Shown piece by piece: positions 27,201-37,440 of a stretch of 40,577 nt of DNA; position 1 is the stretch's first letter; each line of letters starts with the position of its first letter. Under the pieces are notes generated by a model. The model had not been told where the DNA came from and did not search any database. It saw only the letters and a list, made by a program, of their open reading frames with translations. The position numbers and the translations under genes were made by a program. Source of the stretch: Pelagophyceae sp. CCMP2097. Taxonomy: Eukaryota; Sar; Pelagophyceae. Where the stretch lies: the NCBI GenBank assembly GCA_026770575.1, contig MU657199.1:276821-317397 (forward strand), in the 5' to 3' direction.

Positions 27201-30200
27201 CACCACCTTGTAGAGTTTGCACCTCCTCGTCCAGTTCCGCCGGTCGCCCTGCGAGGCGTTGCGGCCGATGTCGGCGTCTGAAAGTTGGCGCTTTGGGGCC
27301 TCTGGGTCGATGATCGACGAGTCGACGAAACGTTCATACTTTGCGACCATCTTCAGGTGTTTCACCGCATCGATTTTGAACTGCCGCGAAGAATTCACGA
27401 TCCTTCGAACCGCGTGCAGAGAGTGCTCCGTGACGCACAAAGTGTGCGCGCCGCCGAAACATAATTGGCGCGTGCGCGCGTACGAGAGGACCGGCCTAAC
27501 AAATGGCGGTGGTAGGCGCTCTCTCCTGAAAGGCATCGAGCCTCTGCGAGACCTCTGCAGCAATGCCGAGCCTCTGTGGGACCTTTGCAGATTCCTGACT
27601 GCGTTTCCGAAGGCGCGGGGACGCGCAGCAAGTTGGGCATCACGACCGCCGCCCCGCCCTGCTCCGCCTTGGCCCCCAGCTGACCGCACGTCGCCTCGCC
27701 CCAGCCATAGACCAAACCGGCTTCCGTCCACGCGGCGGAGTGCGTGGCGCCTGCTGCGAGGCCGCAGATGGAACGGCCGCACAGCATTTGCACAAGTTGA
27801 GGTTTAGACCTGCACCCTAAGCGAGACCCAAGCCCGAGTTGGCCGCGCGCGTTGTCGCCGCAGGCGTAGACACCGCGCGAGGACGCGAGGAGCAGAGTGT
27901 GGGAACCGCCGCACGCCACAGCGATGCATTTCAAGCGCGCGCCGGCGAGACGTCGATCCCTCGGCAAGAGCACCTTTGCAAACACGGCGTTGCTCCGCGC
28001 GGAGTCTCGCTCTTCGCGCTTCCCGGCGTCGTCGTCGGCCCCGTCGCAGAGGCGGCCCAGGCGGCCGTCCTCCGGTAAGCCACACGTGAAAACCTATTTT
28101 CGGGACTTTTAGGGGTTAGGGTTAGGGTTAGGGTTAGGGTTAGGGTGTCTCGGGGAGCGGCCGCCTTTGAGGGTCGTCGAGTACGCCCCGGGGTGAATCG
28201 AGTCTCTGCGAGGCCGCCCACTTGCTTGTCTTCAGTCGTCCAACTTTGGTCGTCCTATAACTTTGGTTGTCCTAACTTTGGTATTCCTAACTTTGGTCGT
28301 CTTCCACGTCGATCAACAACGCCGCTACGCACGTCGCCGTCGCCGTCGATCAACGCCGTGTGGTACGAACCGCAGCTGAGGAAGTGCACCGCGACGCCCG
28401 CCATGCCGGCGACGAGGCGCGGTTCCAAAACGTCTTTTTCTGACTCCAGCATACCCAAACCCAGCGCTCCAGACACCGCAGACCCCCAGCTATAAAGCAC
28501 CCCACTCCGCGCCTCGCCCTCCAAACCCGCGCAGATGGTGTGCGCCGCGCCGCACGAGACCAGCGTCGCGGCGACGACGCCCAAGCCTACGCGGAGTTTG
28601 CGTGACAAAGGTGCCTCCCCTTCAGCGCTTCTTCCGGTGAGCTCACCCGGGAGTTCGACCTTGAAAGGCGCGTATCGGTCGCGCGTGTCGCCGGTGCCGA
28701 GCTGGCCGTTTGTGTTGTGCCCCCAGCTGAAAAGGACCCCATCAATCGAAATCGCCATGGTATGCCCCGGTCCACAACCAACGACAGCAACGGAGACCCG
28801 GTGCTTCGAGAACAGAGCGTGCTTCGTCGGCGGCCGCTTGGAGCCGCGCGGGAGCCATCGTTGTCTTACTTTTTGCGCGACGTCGGCGAACGTCTGCGTC
28901 TGTTTTTCGGAAGCCACGTCCGCGAAAGACGTAGGAGACCGGCCATCGGCAAATGAAGTCGGCGTGCCGCCGTCGTACACGGGCCGGTCCTTGTCGAACG
29001 AGGCGGCGACTCCATGCCTTGCCGCAGAGGCCCAGTCTCTTCTGGGCGGGGCCTCTGGCATCGGGGCGAAGACGACTCGCGTCATCGCTCGTCTTTGAAT
29101 GGTATCTCCGACACCCAACTGCCCCTGCGCGTTGTCGCCGCACGTGTACATGGCGCCGTTGGCCGTGACGACGACGGAGTGGCGCGCGCCGCCGCCGAGG
29201 GTTAAAACGCGGTCGCCGCCGTTCCTCGCAGAACCATCGTGCCGCTTCGACAGAGTCAAAGACGAGTACTTGTCGAATTTCATGCCATCTCGGGGAATGT
29301 CGGAATCCGATGAGATGTGCGCCGCCCTCGTCGCGTCGGCGTCCTCGTAGACGCTTGATTTGCACGCCGCCTGGAAGTCGGCGTCCCCGACAACCGCAGA
29401 CCCGGAAAGCTGCTCCAGCGCTGCCGCGTTCTCCCTTCGAGCCGCCACGCTCTGGATCGCGGGCGCGTGCTCGATTGCGTCTCGGTGCATGTCGTGGAAC
29501 CTACGGAAGCGGGGGTGCGGCGGGTGTGGCGGGGGTGACGGATCGGCCATTGTCATCTGACGAGTCGGGGCTCGACGCCGCTTCACCGTCGATGCGGTCA
29601 ACCGTATCTTCCCACGTCATCCTTTCCCACGGACGCGGTTAATTACTCAGTGGACAGCGCGTGCGGGATCTCGACGTGATGGTAACTGTCCAGCTGCCGC
29701 AGCGCCGAACTCGGCCGGAACTCGCCCAAGCCGAGCTGGCCGTCGTCTGCGGCTCCGAAGGAGATGACTGCGTCTGACGCGCCCGCTAAAGAGTGGACGA
29801 TGAGAGGCGCGAGAGGCGCGTTGTGGAAGTTCGAATCGTCCGAGATGACGTAATGAAAAACTTTCACGTGCGCCGCCCCCGCGCCCTTGTGGTGCCTCGC
29901 GGGGGCGTCCCCGGCGGGCCTCGCCGAGACGAGGACGTGGCGCGGCTTCGACCAGTCGTCCGGCGCGAAAAACACATTCGTAGGCGTCACCACGACACTA
30001 TCCGACGCCGAAGAGATGGAGATGCGCACCGCCGCCTTCGGTCTCGCTTTTAATTGTAAAGTGTACCAATCTCCCGTGCTTCTGCCCGCGCACAGACGGA
30101 CGTCGTCCAAACGGTCGTGCGGTCTTTCATCTTCTGATAAAGCGGAACCGAGCAAGCGGTGCGGCGTCGCGGTGACCAAGCGGCCGCCCGGGTCGGGTTT

Positions 30201-30629
30201 CGGAACTGCCGACGGCGAAATCGCGCGCTTCGGCTTACCCAGCGGGGGCTTTTGCCGCTTCGGCGACTTGGACGCCTCGTTGGCCGCAGCGCATTTGTCA
30301 TAAAACGCGTCGTCGTCGTCGAAGACTGAACGGTTGCCCTCCAGCGAAGCCGCCGCTTTTTCCCACGACGACGTCGACGACCGGCGGGACGTCGTAGACC
30401 TTCGATTAGGCGACGTGGGCGGCGACCGCGGCTCGGAAGCTTTGGCGTCGGCCTGCTCCGCGGCCTTTTGCATGAAGAACGTGCGCGACGCCGAGTGGTG
30501 CGGCTGCGGCGCCGGGCGCTGCACCGCCGACGGCCGCGGCCGCACAATCGACCGCGACCTCGCCTGCGCCAATGGCGCGTGTGGCCGCGCCGTAGACAGC
30601 CGCGCCGGCGCCGGCTCCAACCCGGCCAT
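24234..30629 (-). CDS. giant RCC1-propeller protein with N-terminal beta domain, about 1,873 aa, six exons
   Basis: Exons 29647-30629, 28333-29500, 27627-28093, 26727-27495, 26465-26587, 24234-26345; phases all close. ATG at 30629-30627; the frame is open further upstream to a possible acceptor at 30676, so an extra 5' exon may exist. Order: Ser/Pro/Arg-rich region; a beta-sandwich-like segment reminiscent of Calx-beta-type repeats (VVVTPTNVFFAPDDWSKPRH); RCC1 repeats (ISFGAADDGQLGLGEF, MYTCGDNAQGQLGVGD, LFSWGHNTNGQLGTGDTRD, LYSWGSAVSGALGLG, VYACGDNARGQLGLGS, VYGWGEATCGQLG, LCFGGAHTLCVTE); a helical region (RQFKIDAVKHLKMVAKYERF); an IQ-like stretch (ETAKRIQKTLMVRRLAAEA); and a very long Ala/Pro/Arg-rich tail with many RPxSA motifs (RPTSAP, RPVSAP, RPASA, RPHSA). 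RCC1 propellers serve as exchange factors or scaffolds; no specific role can be named. The junction at 27626 looks GC-AG. Confidence 0.75.
28109..28145. repeat. interstitial telomere-like TTAGGG repeats inside an intron
   Basis: One TTAGGGG followed by five perfect TTAGGG units on the + strand. They lie in intron 2 (28094-28332) of the RCC1 gene, starting 15 bp inside its acceptor end, so the transcript carries CCCTAA repeats. TTAGGG is the telomere unit of many eukaryotes including stramenopiles; healing of a break by telomerase, or chance expansion, could explain it. Confidence 0.92.
28242..28303. repeat. four tandem repeats of about 15-17 bp
   Basis: Copies start at 28242, 28259, 28274 and 28289, each AACTTTGGTNNTCCT-like (the last ends CTT). 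They share the same RCC1-gene intron as the telomere-like tract, so this intron has collected two unrelated simple repeats. Confidence 0.8.
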
Positions 30630-31122
30630 CGCCACGCCGCTCTTGCGTCGCTCGAGAGGGACGAAGCCAACCTACTCCCTTCCCGCCGCCGGAATCCCGG
30701 TCGAAACCGTCGACCCCGCCGAAATCGAGGTAAATAGGCTTTCATGAAATCTTTTACGGGGAAGCCTTGCACTTTGGACGGGCTGGCACGCCGATACCAT
30801 GTTCCGATCGAGGCTCGCTGCGCCTCAAAGAACGAGGCAGCGCGACGAGACTCGGCCTCTCAAAGCATCCCAGTGGCCCAACCAGTCGTGGAACGGTGCA
30901 CCGCCTTGGCCTTCGCCGAGTTGGTTATCGCAGAGCATCGAATCGATGGTGTGCTCGCCGCGTGGCGGCGCAGAGCCGGCCGGGGGACGAGCCTGTGGCC
31001 GTTTGCGCCGTCGTTGCGCCGGTCGCGCCGTTTGCGCCGGGAGCGACGGGCGCAGCCGCGTGCGCGGCAACGGGAACGCGCGCGCAGCCGGGAGCGCGGC
31101 ACCGCCAGAGGCGCGCGCGGGC
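30630..31122. other. intergenic between RCC1 gene start and ferredoxin gene end
   Basis: 493 bp; both neighbours are on the minus strand. It should contain the promoter of the RCC1 gene (and perhaps a missed 5' exon near 30676-30745, where an ATG at 30745 and an acceptor-like GTAG occur) and the ferredoxin 3' end. The part around 30980-31110 is nearly pure G/C with GGAGCGCG-like words. Nothing else recognised. Confidence 0.4.
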
Positions 31123-31892
31123 TCAGGGCTCTTCGGGTATCGCGAACCTACGTTGGGCCGCGCGCCATGCGTCGCGCGCTCGCCCCGTCACATCGAATCT
31201 ATCTTCTGGCGAGGCGTTGCAGCCCTCATGCGCCTCGGACGGACCTTGCGCCGGCGAGCTCCGGGTCGACCTTGATCTGGCAGCAGAGCCGGCTCGTGTC
31301 GGTGAGCCCCCAGGCCAGGTCGAGCATGTCCGATTCCTCCTCCTCTGGCTTTGACAGGCGCGCGTACTGCGCCGGCTCCAGGACGACGTGGCACGTCGAG
31401 CACGCCATTTCACCGCCGCATCTGCGGTGGCACACGTCGTGGGTTCAGACACGCGCGCTGAGCAGCGACCGACACACGCGGCGTCTCCGAACAGACACTC
31501 ACGCCGCTTCGATCTCAATCTTGTGGGCGAGCGCCGCCTAGTGCCTCGCTGCGTCGGGCAGGACGCGCGCCGATGCGGCGGCGGACGCACGGCGAGCACG
31601 GTGTCGCCGAGCTTGGCCGGCACGACTACAGTCGTGTTCGATCAACACCATTGATCAAATCGCATCGCAACACTCTTGATCGCATCGCATCGCAACGCAT
31701 CGCAACCGTACCGTGCTCCTTGCCGTCGGGATCGATGAACGTCAGGTCCACCGTCGCCGCCGGCTCCGCCGCCGCCGAGAGGAACCGCGGACGCCCGCCA
31801 GACACGCCCGGCCGCGCGGCAGAGATGCCCGGCCGCGCCAGGCCGCGGCCCGCAAACGCACACCGTCGCAGCGCGGCCGTCCACTGCGGCAT
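31123..31892 (-). CDS. mitochondrial-type [2Fe-2S] ferredoxin (adrenodoxin-like), five exons, 150 aa
   Basis: Exons 31712-31892, 31591-31625, 31503-31537, 31245-31421, 31123-31147. ATG at 31892-31890. The first 45 or so residues are Arg/Ala/Ser-rich without acids ([20 protein letters not shown]), a typical mitochondrial presequence. The fold starts [33 protein letters not shown]. The cluster ligands are [12 protein letters not shown] (Cys-x5-Cys-x2-Cys) and a distant Cys in [22 protein letters not shown] matches the family's helix before the last ligand, and the end FAIPEEP is short. Adrenodoxin-type ferredoxins pass electrons from NADPH-ferredoxin reductase to Fe-S cluster assembly or cytochromes P450. 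Two exons are only 35 bp. Confidence 0.88.
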
Positions 31893-32295
31893 GGCGTCGC
31901 GGGGCGGAGGGTTCTGGTCACACCTCCGCAAGGTCGTCACCTGTCGCCGAAGAACCCGAGGCGTCCGGTACGATTGTAGCGCGCCGTTGAGAGATTAGCG
32001 TTTGGGCAGCAGCGTTTAACAACGTCTCCCGACGTACGGCTGACCGCCTCCGCGATGCCGAAGGACGCGAGGCCGCCCTTTGTCTGAAAATAAATCAAGT
32101 CCCACCGATAGACGCCGCGTGCGTGAACGGCGATCATGGCACGTGCGACGCCCGTCAAGCCGTGGCGATTCGCCCCTTCGCATTGTCCGGACTCGTCCTC
32201 GCTTGGCGTTGAAGGATTTCGTCGAAGAAAAAAAAAAAAGTCACTCGGGCCGCCGGTCCGCTCGGCTCATTGCGCACGGCCTTCGCGGCGCCGCG
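31893..32295. promoter_or_regulatory. divergent promoter region, ferredoxin / PH-GYF genes
   Basis: 403 bp between divergent starts at 31892 (-) and 32296 (+). A run of 12 A (32228-32239) lies about 55 bp before the + strand ATG, a likely nucleosome-disfavouring promoter tract. No gene seen. Confidence 0.45.
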
Positions 32296-33726
32296 ATGGG
32301 CGAGAAGGGTTTCGAGGACTGGGACTACCCGCAGCCGGGCTTTTTCTCCGCGACGGACAGAGATGCCGAGGGTTGGCTACGTGTGAAAGGAGTTTTGCTA
32401 AAAAAGGGCGGCAGCACTCGCGGTGCGTCCGTCAAGGCGCCAGGACCACCCCGAAGAGGCCTTTGGCTCCTCGGGGGGACAACTTGGAGAGGCCTCGGCT
32501 TCAACTCCGCGGAGAGGTACCTCGGAGAGGATTCCGACTCGTCTGCTAGGCTCCACCTTCACTGCGCCCTCCCCATCGCCCCTCGGCGCCCTGCGCCTCT
32601 CTCTATCGGCCATCGGCGTCGGCCGGCGCAACTGGAGCGAGCGGTGGTTTTCGCTGAATCCGTTGAAGGCCGAGCTGCGGTACTTCCATGACCGCGAGCT
32701 GGAGAAGCCCGCGGGCGTCGTCCTCCTGAACAAGTCTTCAAAGCTCGTCATCCCGACGGAAGTGGCGTTACGAGGCCGCCACGCGCCGCAGTCCGACGAC
32801 GAGATTCTGAACTATTTCGAACTCCATTCGACCAGCGACGGCGCCGGTGAGGCACCATAGCGAGAGGCGCTCGTTTCTTTGAGACTTCCCCTTTCCATAG
32901 GCAACACGCGCACCACGCCGTTCGTCGTGCGCGCGTTGAACAAGATGGAATTCGACGAATGGTTGAGGTCTTTATATTACGTTTTGAAAAGGCTGAGGTT
33001 TGAACTCGTGCCCACTCCAACCGAGATCATTTTGCAGCCGAACAAGCACAACCTCGATTCCGACCGCGCAGCGCAAAGCGCAGGGCGCGACGGCACCGAC
33101 GACGAAGGGTCGGAGGATTCGGCGGGCGAATACGAGCCGTCCACGTCCACGGCCCACGCCGACGCCGCGGCCACCGCCGCAGCCACGCCGCCCACGCAGT
33201 CCGCCTCCACGGCCCACGCCGCCGCCGCGGCCGTCGCCGCCAACGCGCCGCCGCCGGAGCCGCACGCGCAGAAGGACTACGTGGCGATGGAATTCTACTA
33301 CCAAGATGTCGATGGCCCGCGGCCGCGTCGGACCGGAAAACCCGGGCAACCGAACCCCGAAAGACCCGTCCGGTGACCGGTCTGTTGTGAGCATAGCATC
33401 TCCGCGTCATGTCATGACTAGGCGCGCAGCTGGGCCCCGTTTCGCTCGACGGCCTGCGAGCGGCGTGGTCGGCCAAGCGCCTCGACGCTCTGTCTTACAT
33501 CTACTCCGACCGTGCAGACGAGTGGGCCTCGGTCGACTCGCTGCCGACGCTGAAACGTTTGCTGCAGCCGCCTAAACCGCCGCCGCCGGGGAGGACCCCA
33601 CCCGCGGCCAACAAGGCACCCTCGCCTGCGGCGAAACCGCCGCTGCCGGCCAGGGCCGCGCCTGCTGCAAACGCCTCTCCACCGCCCCCAAAGCCCGCGC
33701 AGGCCCCGTCCTCCTTCCGACTGTGA
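32296..33726 (+). CDS. PH domain plus GYF_2-like domain protein, four exons, 384 aa
   Basis: Exons 32296-32422, 32550-32846, 32901-33326, 33422-33726. A PH domain runs from about residue 25: AEGWLRVKGVLLKKGG, then (after an intron) GRRNWSERWFSLNPLKAELR, PAGVVLLNKSSKLVIP, and the C-terminal helix ALNKMEFDEWLRSLYYVLKR with the invariant Trp. An acidic then Ala/Thr-rich linker of about 70 residues follows. Next is a GYF_2-type module, MEFYYQDVDG, then AQLGPVSLDGLRAAW, YIYSDRADEW, VDSLPTLKRLL, and a Pro-rich tail (PPKPPPPGRTPP). PH domains bind phosphoinositides or proteins; GYF_2 modules are thought to bind peptides. It is a likely membrane adaptor; partners are unknown. The donor of intron 3 (33327, GTCGGA) could instead be a GC donor ten bases earlier. 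Confidence 0.8.
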
Positions 33727-33827
33727 CCGCACAGCCGCGCGCGCTTAATTTTGAATCAATTTTGACCATACAAAGCACATGTTAGCATACGCCCCACGTA
33801 TTAGCAGCGTTTTGACCCGCGGCTTCG

Positions 33828-35519
33828 TTATCGTCGCCGCGGTCCGTCCTGGCCGTGGCCCTGCCGCGTGGAGCCGAGGCGCGCGGGGGCGTCGTCGCGC
33901 GTGGAAGGCGTCGCGCGTCGATGCACGGAAAAGTCGCCGCTCGTCTTCTGCACGCTCGCCGTCGCGCGCGTCGCCCGCGCGAGGCGCTGCTCGCAGAGCT
34001 TCTTCGCGTGCGTGTAAAGTTCGACGTCCAACGGCATGCGCCGCTGGAGCTCCGGGCGCCAATCGGCGCGCCAGGCCTCCAGCTTGGCGGCGTCGGGGGC
34101 CGGGTTCGACTTGGCATGAAACGCCGAGAAGTCGTGCAGCGGCCAGCCAAGCACCTGCGCTCGGTGTGTTGGTCAATACCACGTCTTGGTGATGAACAAA
34201 CACCGAACGAACAAAGACGACACGCGCCTGGTCCACGACGGGCCCCAAGTCACCCAGGCGGTCCGTCACGAGCACAACCGAGAAGACGTCGGCGAGGACG
34301 CCCTCGGCCACGCGCAGCATCGCCGCGTCCACGGGCGGCGCCTAGCCGCAACGTCGGGAAGAGGGGCGAGGCGCGAGGCGGCAAAAGTCGTCTCAACGAA
34401 GCGAGGCACGGAAACGAGCGGGCTTGCCACGCACGTCTTTTCCCTCTGGGCTTCCGGCGAGGCGGCGGACGTAGTAGCCGTCGAGCGGGTTTTCGGATTC
34501 GACGAACGCGTGAAACGTCGGGGCCCCGGGCCGCAACGTCGCCACGTCATATGTCATTAATTTTGCTGCGACTTTCCGCGCAAACGAGTTTGCGCGGTAG
34601 CGCCAGAAGTAGTACGAGACGAAGCGGGAGGCGGGCTCGCGGACGACGATAGCATACAAAACTTCGGACGGGGCGAGGAGGCCCGTCGAGTACGCGGGGA
34701 AACCCTTTTCCGTCGAGACGAAGCGGACGCCGTGGCCGCGGAGGCGCGCGAACCAGTCGCGCTGCATCGCCGGCGGCATGTCCCACCAGCGCACGCGCGG
34801 CGAGTCGGCCGCGTCGCTTTTGCCTTTCGGGAAAAGCGCCGGCCACCGCGACGTGGCCTCGACGGGGTCGCCGTTGCGCTCCAATTTCGCGAGGCCCGCG
34901 CCGTTGGCCCGCGCCATGGAGACGAAGGACGTGCCGCCTAGCGTGCCGCCTTTCGACGGTCCGTCCCCGCACTCGTTCCGTCCCCGCAAACACGTCACGC
35001 CGCCGCACCGCCTTTGTGCGCGTGAATGAAGACAAGCGTGGCCTTTTCGCAGCGGTACATGGCCTCGGCGCAGGTGCGGGATTCCGCCAGCGCCGCGGGG
35101 CCCAGGTCGGCCGCCAGCACGCTATTTCGCAATCCAGGGCGCAGACTTGCCGTCGAGGCGCCAAAGTCCGCGACAGACAAGAGGGGAGGGCAGCGTCCCG
35201 AGCCCACGCCCCGTCCTCGGACGCTGAAACGCACGGTGGCCGCTGCGTGGCGTTGTCAGCTGGCCGCGCGTGCGCCGCGCATCGCGGTTCGCACGCATTC
35301 GCCGTCCGCACGCCGCCGACGCTGTGCGGACAGGGGTGACGAAGGCCCCTCGAGGCCGCGGCGTCTCCCGTCCGCCCGCGCTTCCGAAGGAAAGACTCAC
35401 GGCAGCCCCGAGCCGAGCTGCCAGACCGTCCCCGCAGCACCAAATGCGAAGAGCAAAGCGCAGGCGCAGCGCCAGGCCTGGTGCAGTTTCTGCAGCGGCA
35501 GCGCCTTGGACGCACCCAT
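33828..35519 (-). CDS. type II membrane sulfotransferase, five exons, 393 aa
   Basis: Exons 35401-35519, 35009-35121, 34435-34937, 34222-34341, 33828-34154. ATG at 35519. A short basic N-terminus precedes one membrane segment (CACALLFAFGAAGTVWQL), giving a Golgi-type signal anchor. The PAPS-binding 5' loop is FIHAHKGGGTSFVSMARANG, assembled exactly across an intron; the 3' phosphate loop is VVREPASRFVSYYFWRYRAN. Downstream are a conserved-looking VFSVVLVTDRLGDLGPVVDQ and, in the last exon, VLGWPLHDFSAFH and LDVELYTHAKKLCEQRL. Such enzymes transfer sulfate from PAPS to carbohydrate hydroxyls in the Golgi (family knowledge); the acceptor sugar cannot be told. The tail is basic and low complexity. 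It is convergent with the PH-GYF gene (101 bp) and divergent from the R-SNARE gene. Confidence 0.85.
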
Positions 35520-35815
35520 CGTCGACCCCTCGAGCGGCGCCGTCGCGACTCGGATCACTGGCAGGTCTTCGCCAGAAACGACCCTTGTTTGAATGACACT
35601 TCGGTTCCGCGAATTCCGACGCAGAGAATTCTTTAGGAGAAGGTCGACCCGCCGCGCGGCGCCGCGTCCCGCATACGCAGCCATGAACCCGACCGCCCGC
35701 GGTTCACGCCGAAATAACTTTGAGACGGGCGCGCGCCGCGGCAGGAAGGGAGATTTCCGCTTGCGACGAGGGGCCCCGCTTCGCACGGCAGCGTCGACGC
35801 CCGCGGTAGGCTGCG

Positions 35816-36722
35816 ATGGTCGAGGCTGGGCCGCGGGGCAACGTGGCGTTCGTCGCCGTCGCGCGGGCCTCAGACAAGGTCGTCGTGGCGAGCTGCGCGT
35901 ACGGCGCGGTCGTCGACGCCGCCGCGGTGACAGCGCTATTAGCGAGCGAGGCACAGATGTCCCAGGTGCAGCCGGGCAAGCACTACACGTTTGCGTCGGG
36001 GGAGCAGGCCTGGCATTTGATCCTGCAGAATGACCTTCATCTTATAGCGATCACGGCTGCAGATTACCCAGTAAGGCACGCTTCCGCTCTCTTAGACGAG
36101 CTCAAAACGGCCTTCCTCGGGCGTGTCGGCGACAAGGCGAGGAATTCAAAGGCGGGCAAGCTCTCTGCGGACTGCCAGGCGCTGTTCCTGAAACTGTGCG
36201 CCAAGTACGACGACCGGGCGAATTTCGACAATCTCGGTCGGGCGGCCCAAAAGGTCGACGGCGTCAAGCTGATCATGCAGGACAACATCGAGATGGCCCT
36301 CCAGTCGTGCGTCTCGCTCGAAGCGATTGACAGGCAGGCGGACGACCTGCAGACGCAAGCGGGCATGTACGTTGACGCCTTGGAGGCGTGTCGTGCGCGT
36401 GGACGAGGCGTATGCGCGCGGCCGGAATCGTGCACTTAGGTTCAAGACGCGCGCGAAGACGCTGCGGTCTCAAATGTGGTGGAAAAAGTGCAGAATGTGT
36501 GCGTCTCTTCCTTCGACATGTGTTGCGAGCGTTCTTCTGCGGCTGGGGTGGCCTTTCCCGCGACTGGCGCTGACTCGCCGCCGCAGACCTCGTCATCTGC
36601 GTGATGGTCGTCGTCGTCATCGGCGCAATCGCTGTGCGTTCCCTCGCCCGCGCCCGCTCGCAACGCACGCGCGTCTGCAGGCGGCCATTGCGGTCACGGC
36701 GCAAAACAAAAACAAAAAGTGA
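35816..36722 (+). CDS. VAMP7: longin-type R-SNARE, VAMP7-like, four exons, 232 aa
   Basis: Exons 35816-36366, 36440-36498, 36587-36633, 36681-36722. ATG at 35816. An N-terminal longin domain (VAFVAVARASDKVVVASCAY, QAWHLILQNDLHLIAITAAD, YPVRHASALLDELKTAF) is followed by the R-SNARE motif VDGVKLIMQDNIEMALQ, LEAIDRQADDLQTQAGMF, KTRAKTLRSQMWWKKCRM, where the zero-layer residue is expected near the LEAIDRQ turn. A C-terminal membrane anchor YLVICVMVVVVIGAIA ends in a short tail (AQNKNKK). MWWKKCRM and the anchor are joined correctly over an intron with a GTGCGT donor. Family role: fusion of vesicles with endosome, vacuole or plasma membrane. At the zero layer, family members carry Arg; here the expected position reads within CVSLEAIDRQ and should be checked by alignment. 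Confidence 0.88.
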
Positions 36723-37440
36723 GGCGCAAAAGGCCCGCCGGCCCGCGCGCAAGCGCGCCGCGCAAACGCCAGAGGCGCGCCGCTGCGCAGCGAGGCACCG
36801 CCTGGCGTGCGCCGAGCCAACTGGCCCGTAACGCGTTGCCCGCGATGTGCATGCCGCGCGCACCCGGGCCTCTGCTGCACGAGACGACCTCCGTCGTCGA
36901 GAGGCGCGCGACGAAACCCCAACCCTACTTGAAAGCTTTTTTGGAAAGCGCCAATTATTTCTGGAAAGCTAACGTAAATGAATATTTCGCGAAAACTTGG
37001 CGAGCCGTTGCATCATTTGATTCTTTCCGAACCGCAAGTTCCGGAACTTACCTTCTTGATGACGCATAACTGCGGTGTAAGTCTCGCCGAACAGAAAACA
37101 CAAGGCCGCAAATTTCTTCCGAGTCGCGGTTCCGACCAGGACGCGGACCTCGCCGCCCCCTTTCTGCAGCGCCGGCGCCTCCCAGCACGAGCCGCCGCGG
37201 CGCACGCCTCGTCGCACCCTCGGTACGCTTGTTGCTCGTTTTTTCCTGTTCTTGTTTCTGCCCTTAAATTTCTCCTAACCCCTTACTGCCCTTCTGGCCG
37301 TGGCACGGGCGCCCCGAGACGCACGCAGTCGCCTCTGCGGCCTTTGCGGAAGACTCGCGCGCGCGGGGGGCTCTGGACGATGTGGCGCGTCGCGACTTGG
37401 CGCCTAGGTTCCCTGCGCGGCCGCGGCCCAAAGTTCCAAG
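36723..37440. promoter_or_regulatory. intergenic, upstream of the RRM-repeat-RAP gene
   Basis: 718 bp with both neighbours on the + strand. It holds the R-SNARE 3' end and the promoter of the next gene. 36925-37090 is AT-richer (GGAAAGC/GAAAGCT words, AATTATTTCTGG). No gene with a recognisable domain was found; a small upstream exon cannot be ruled out. Confidence 0.4.
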
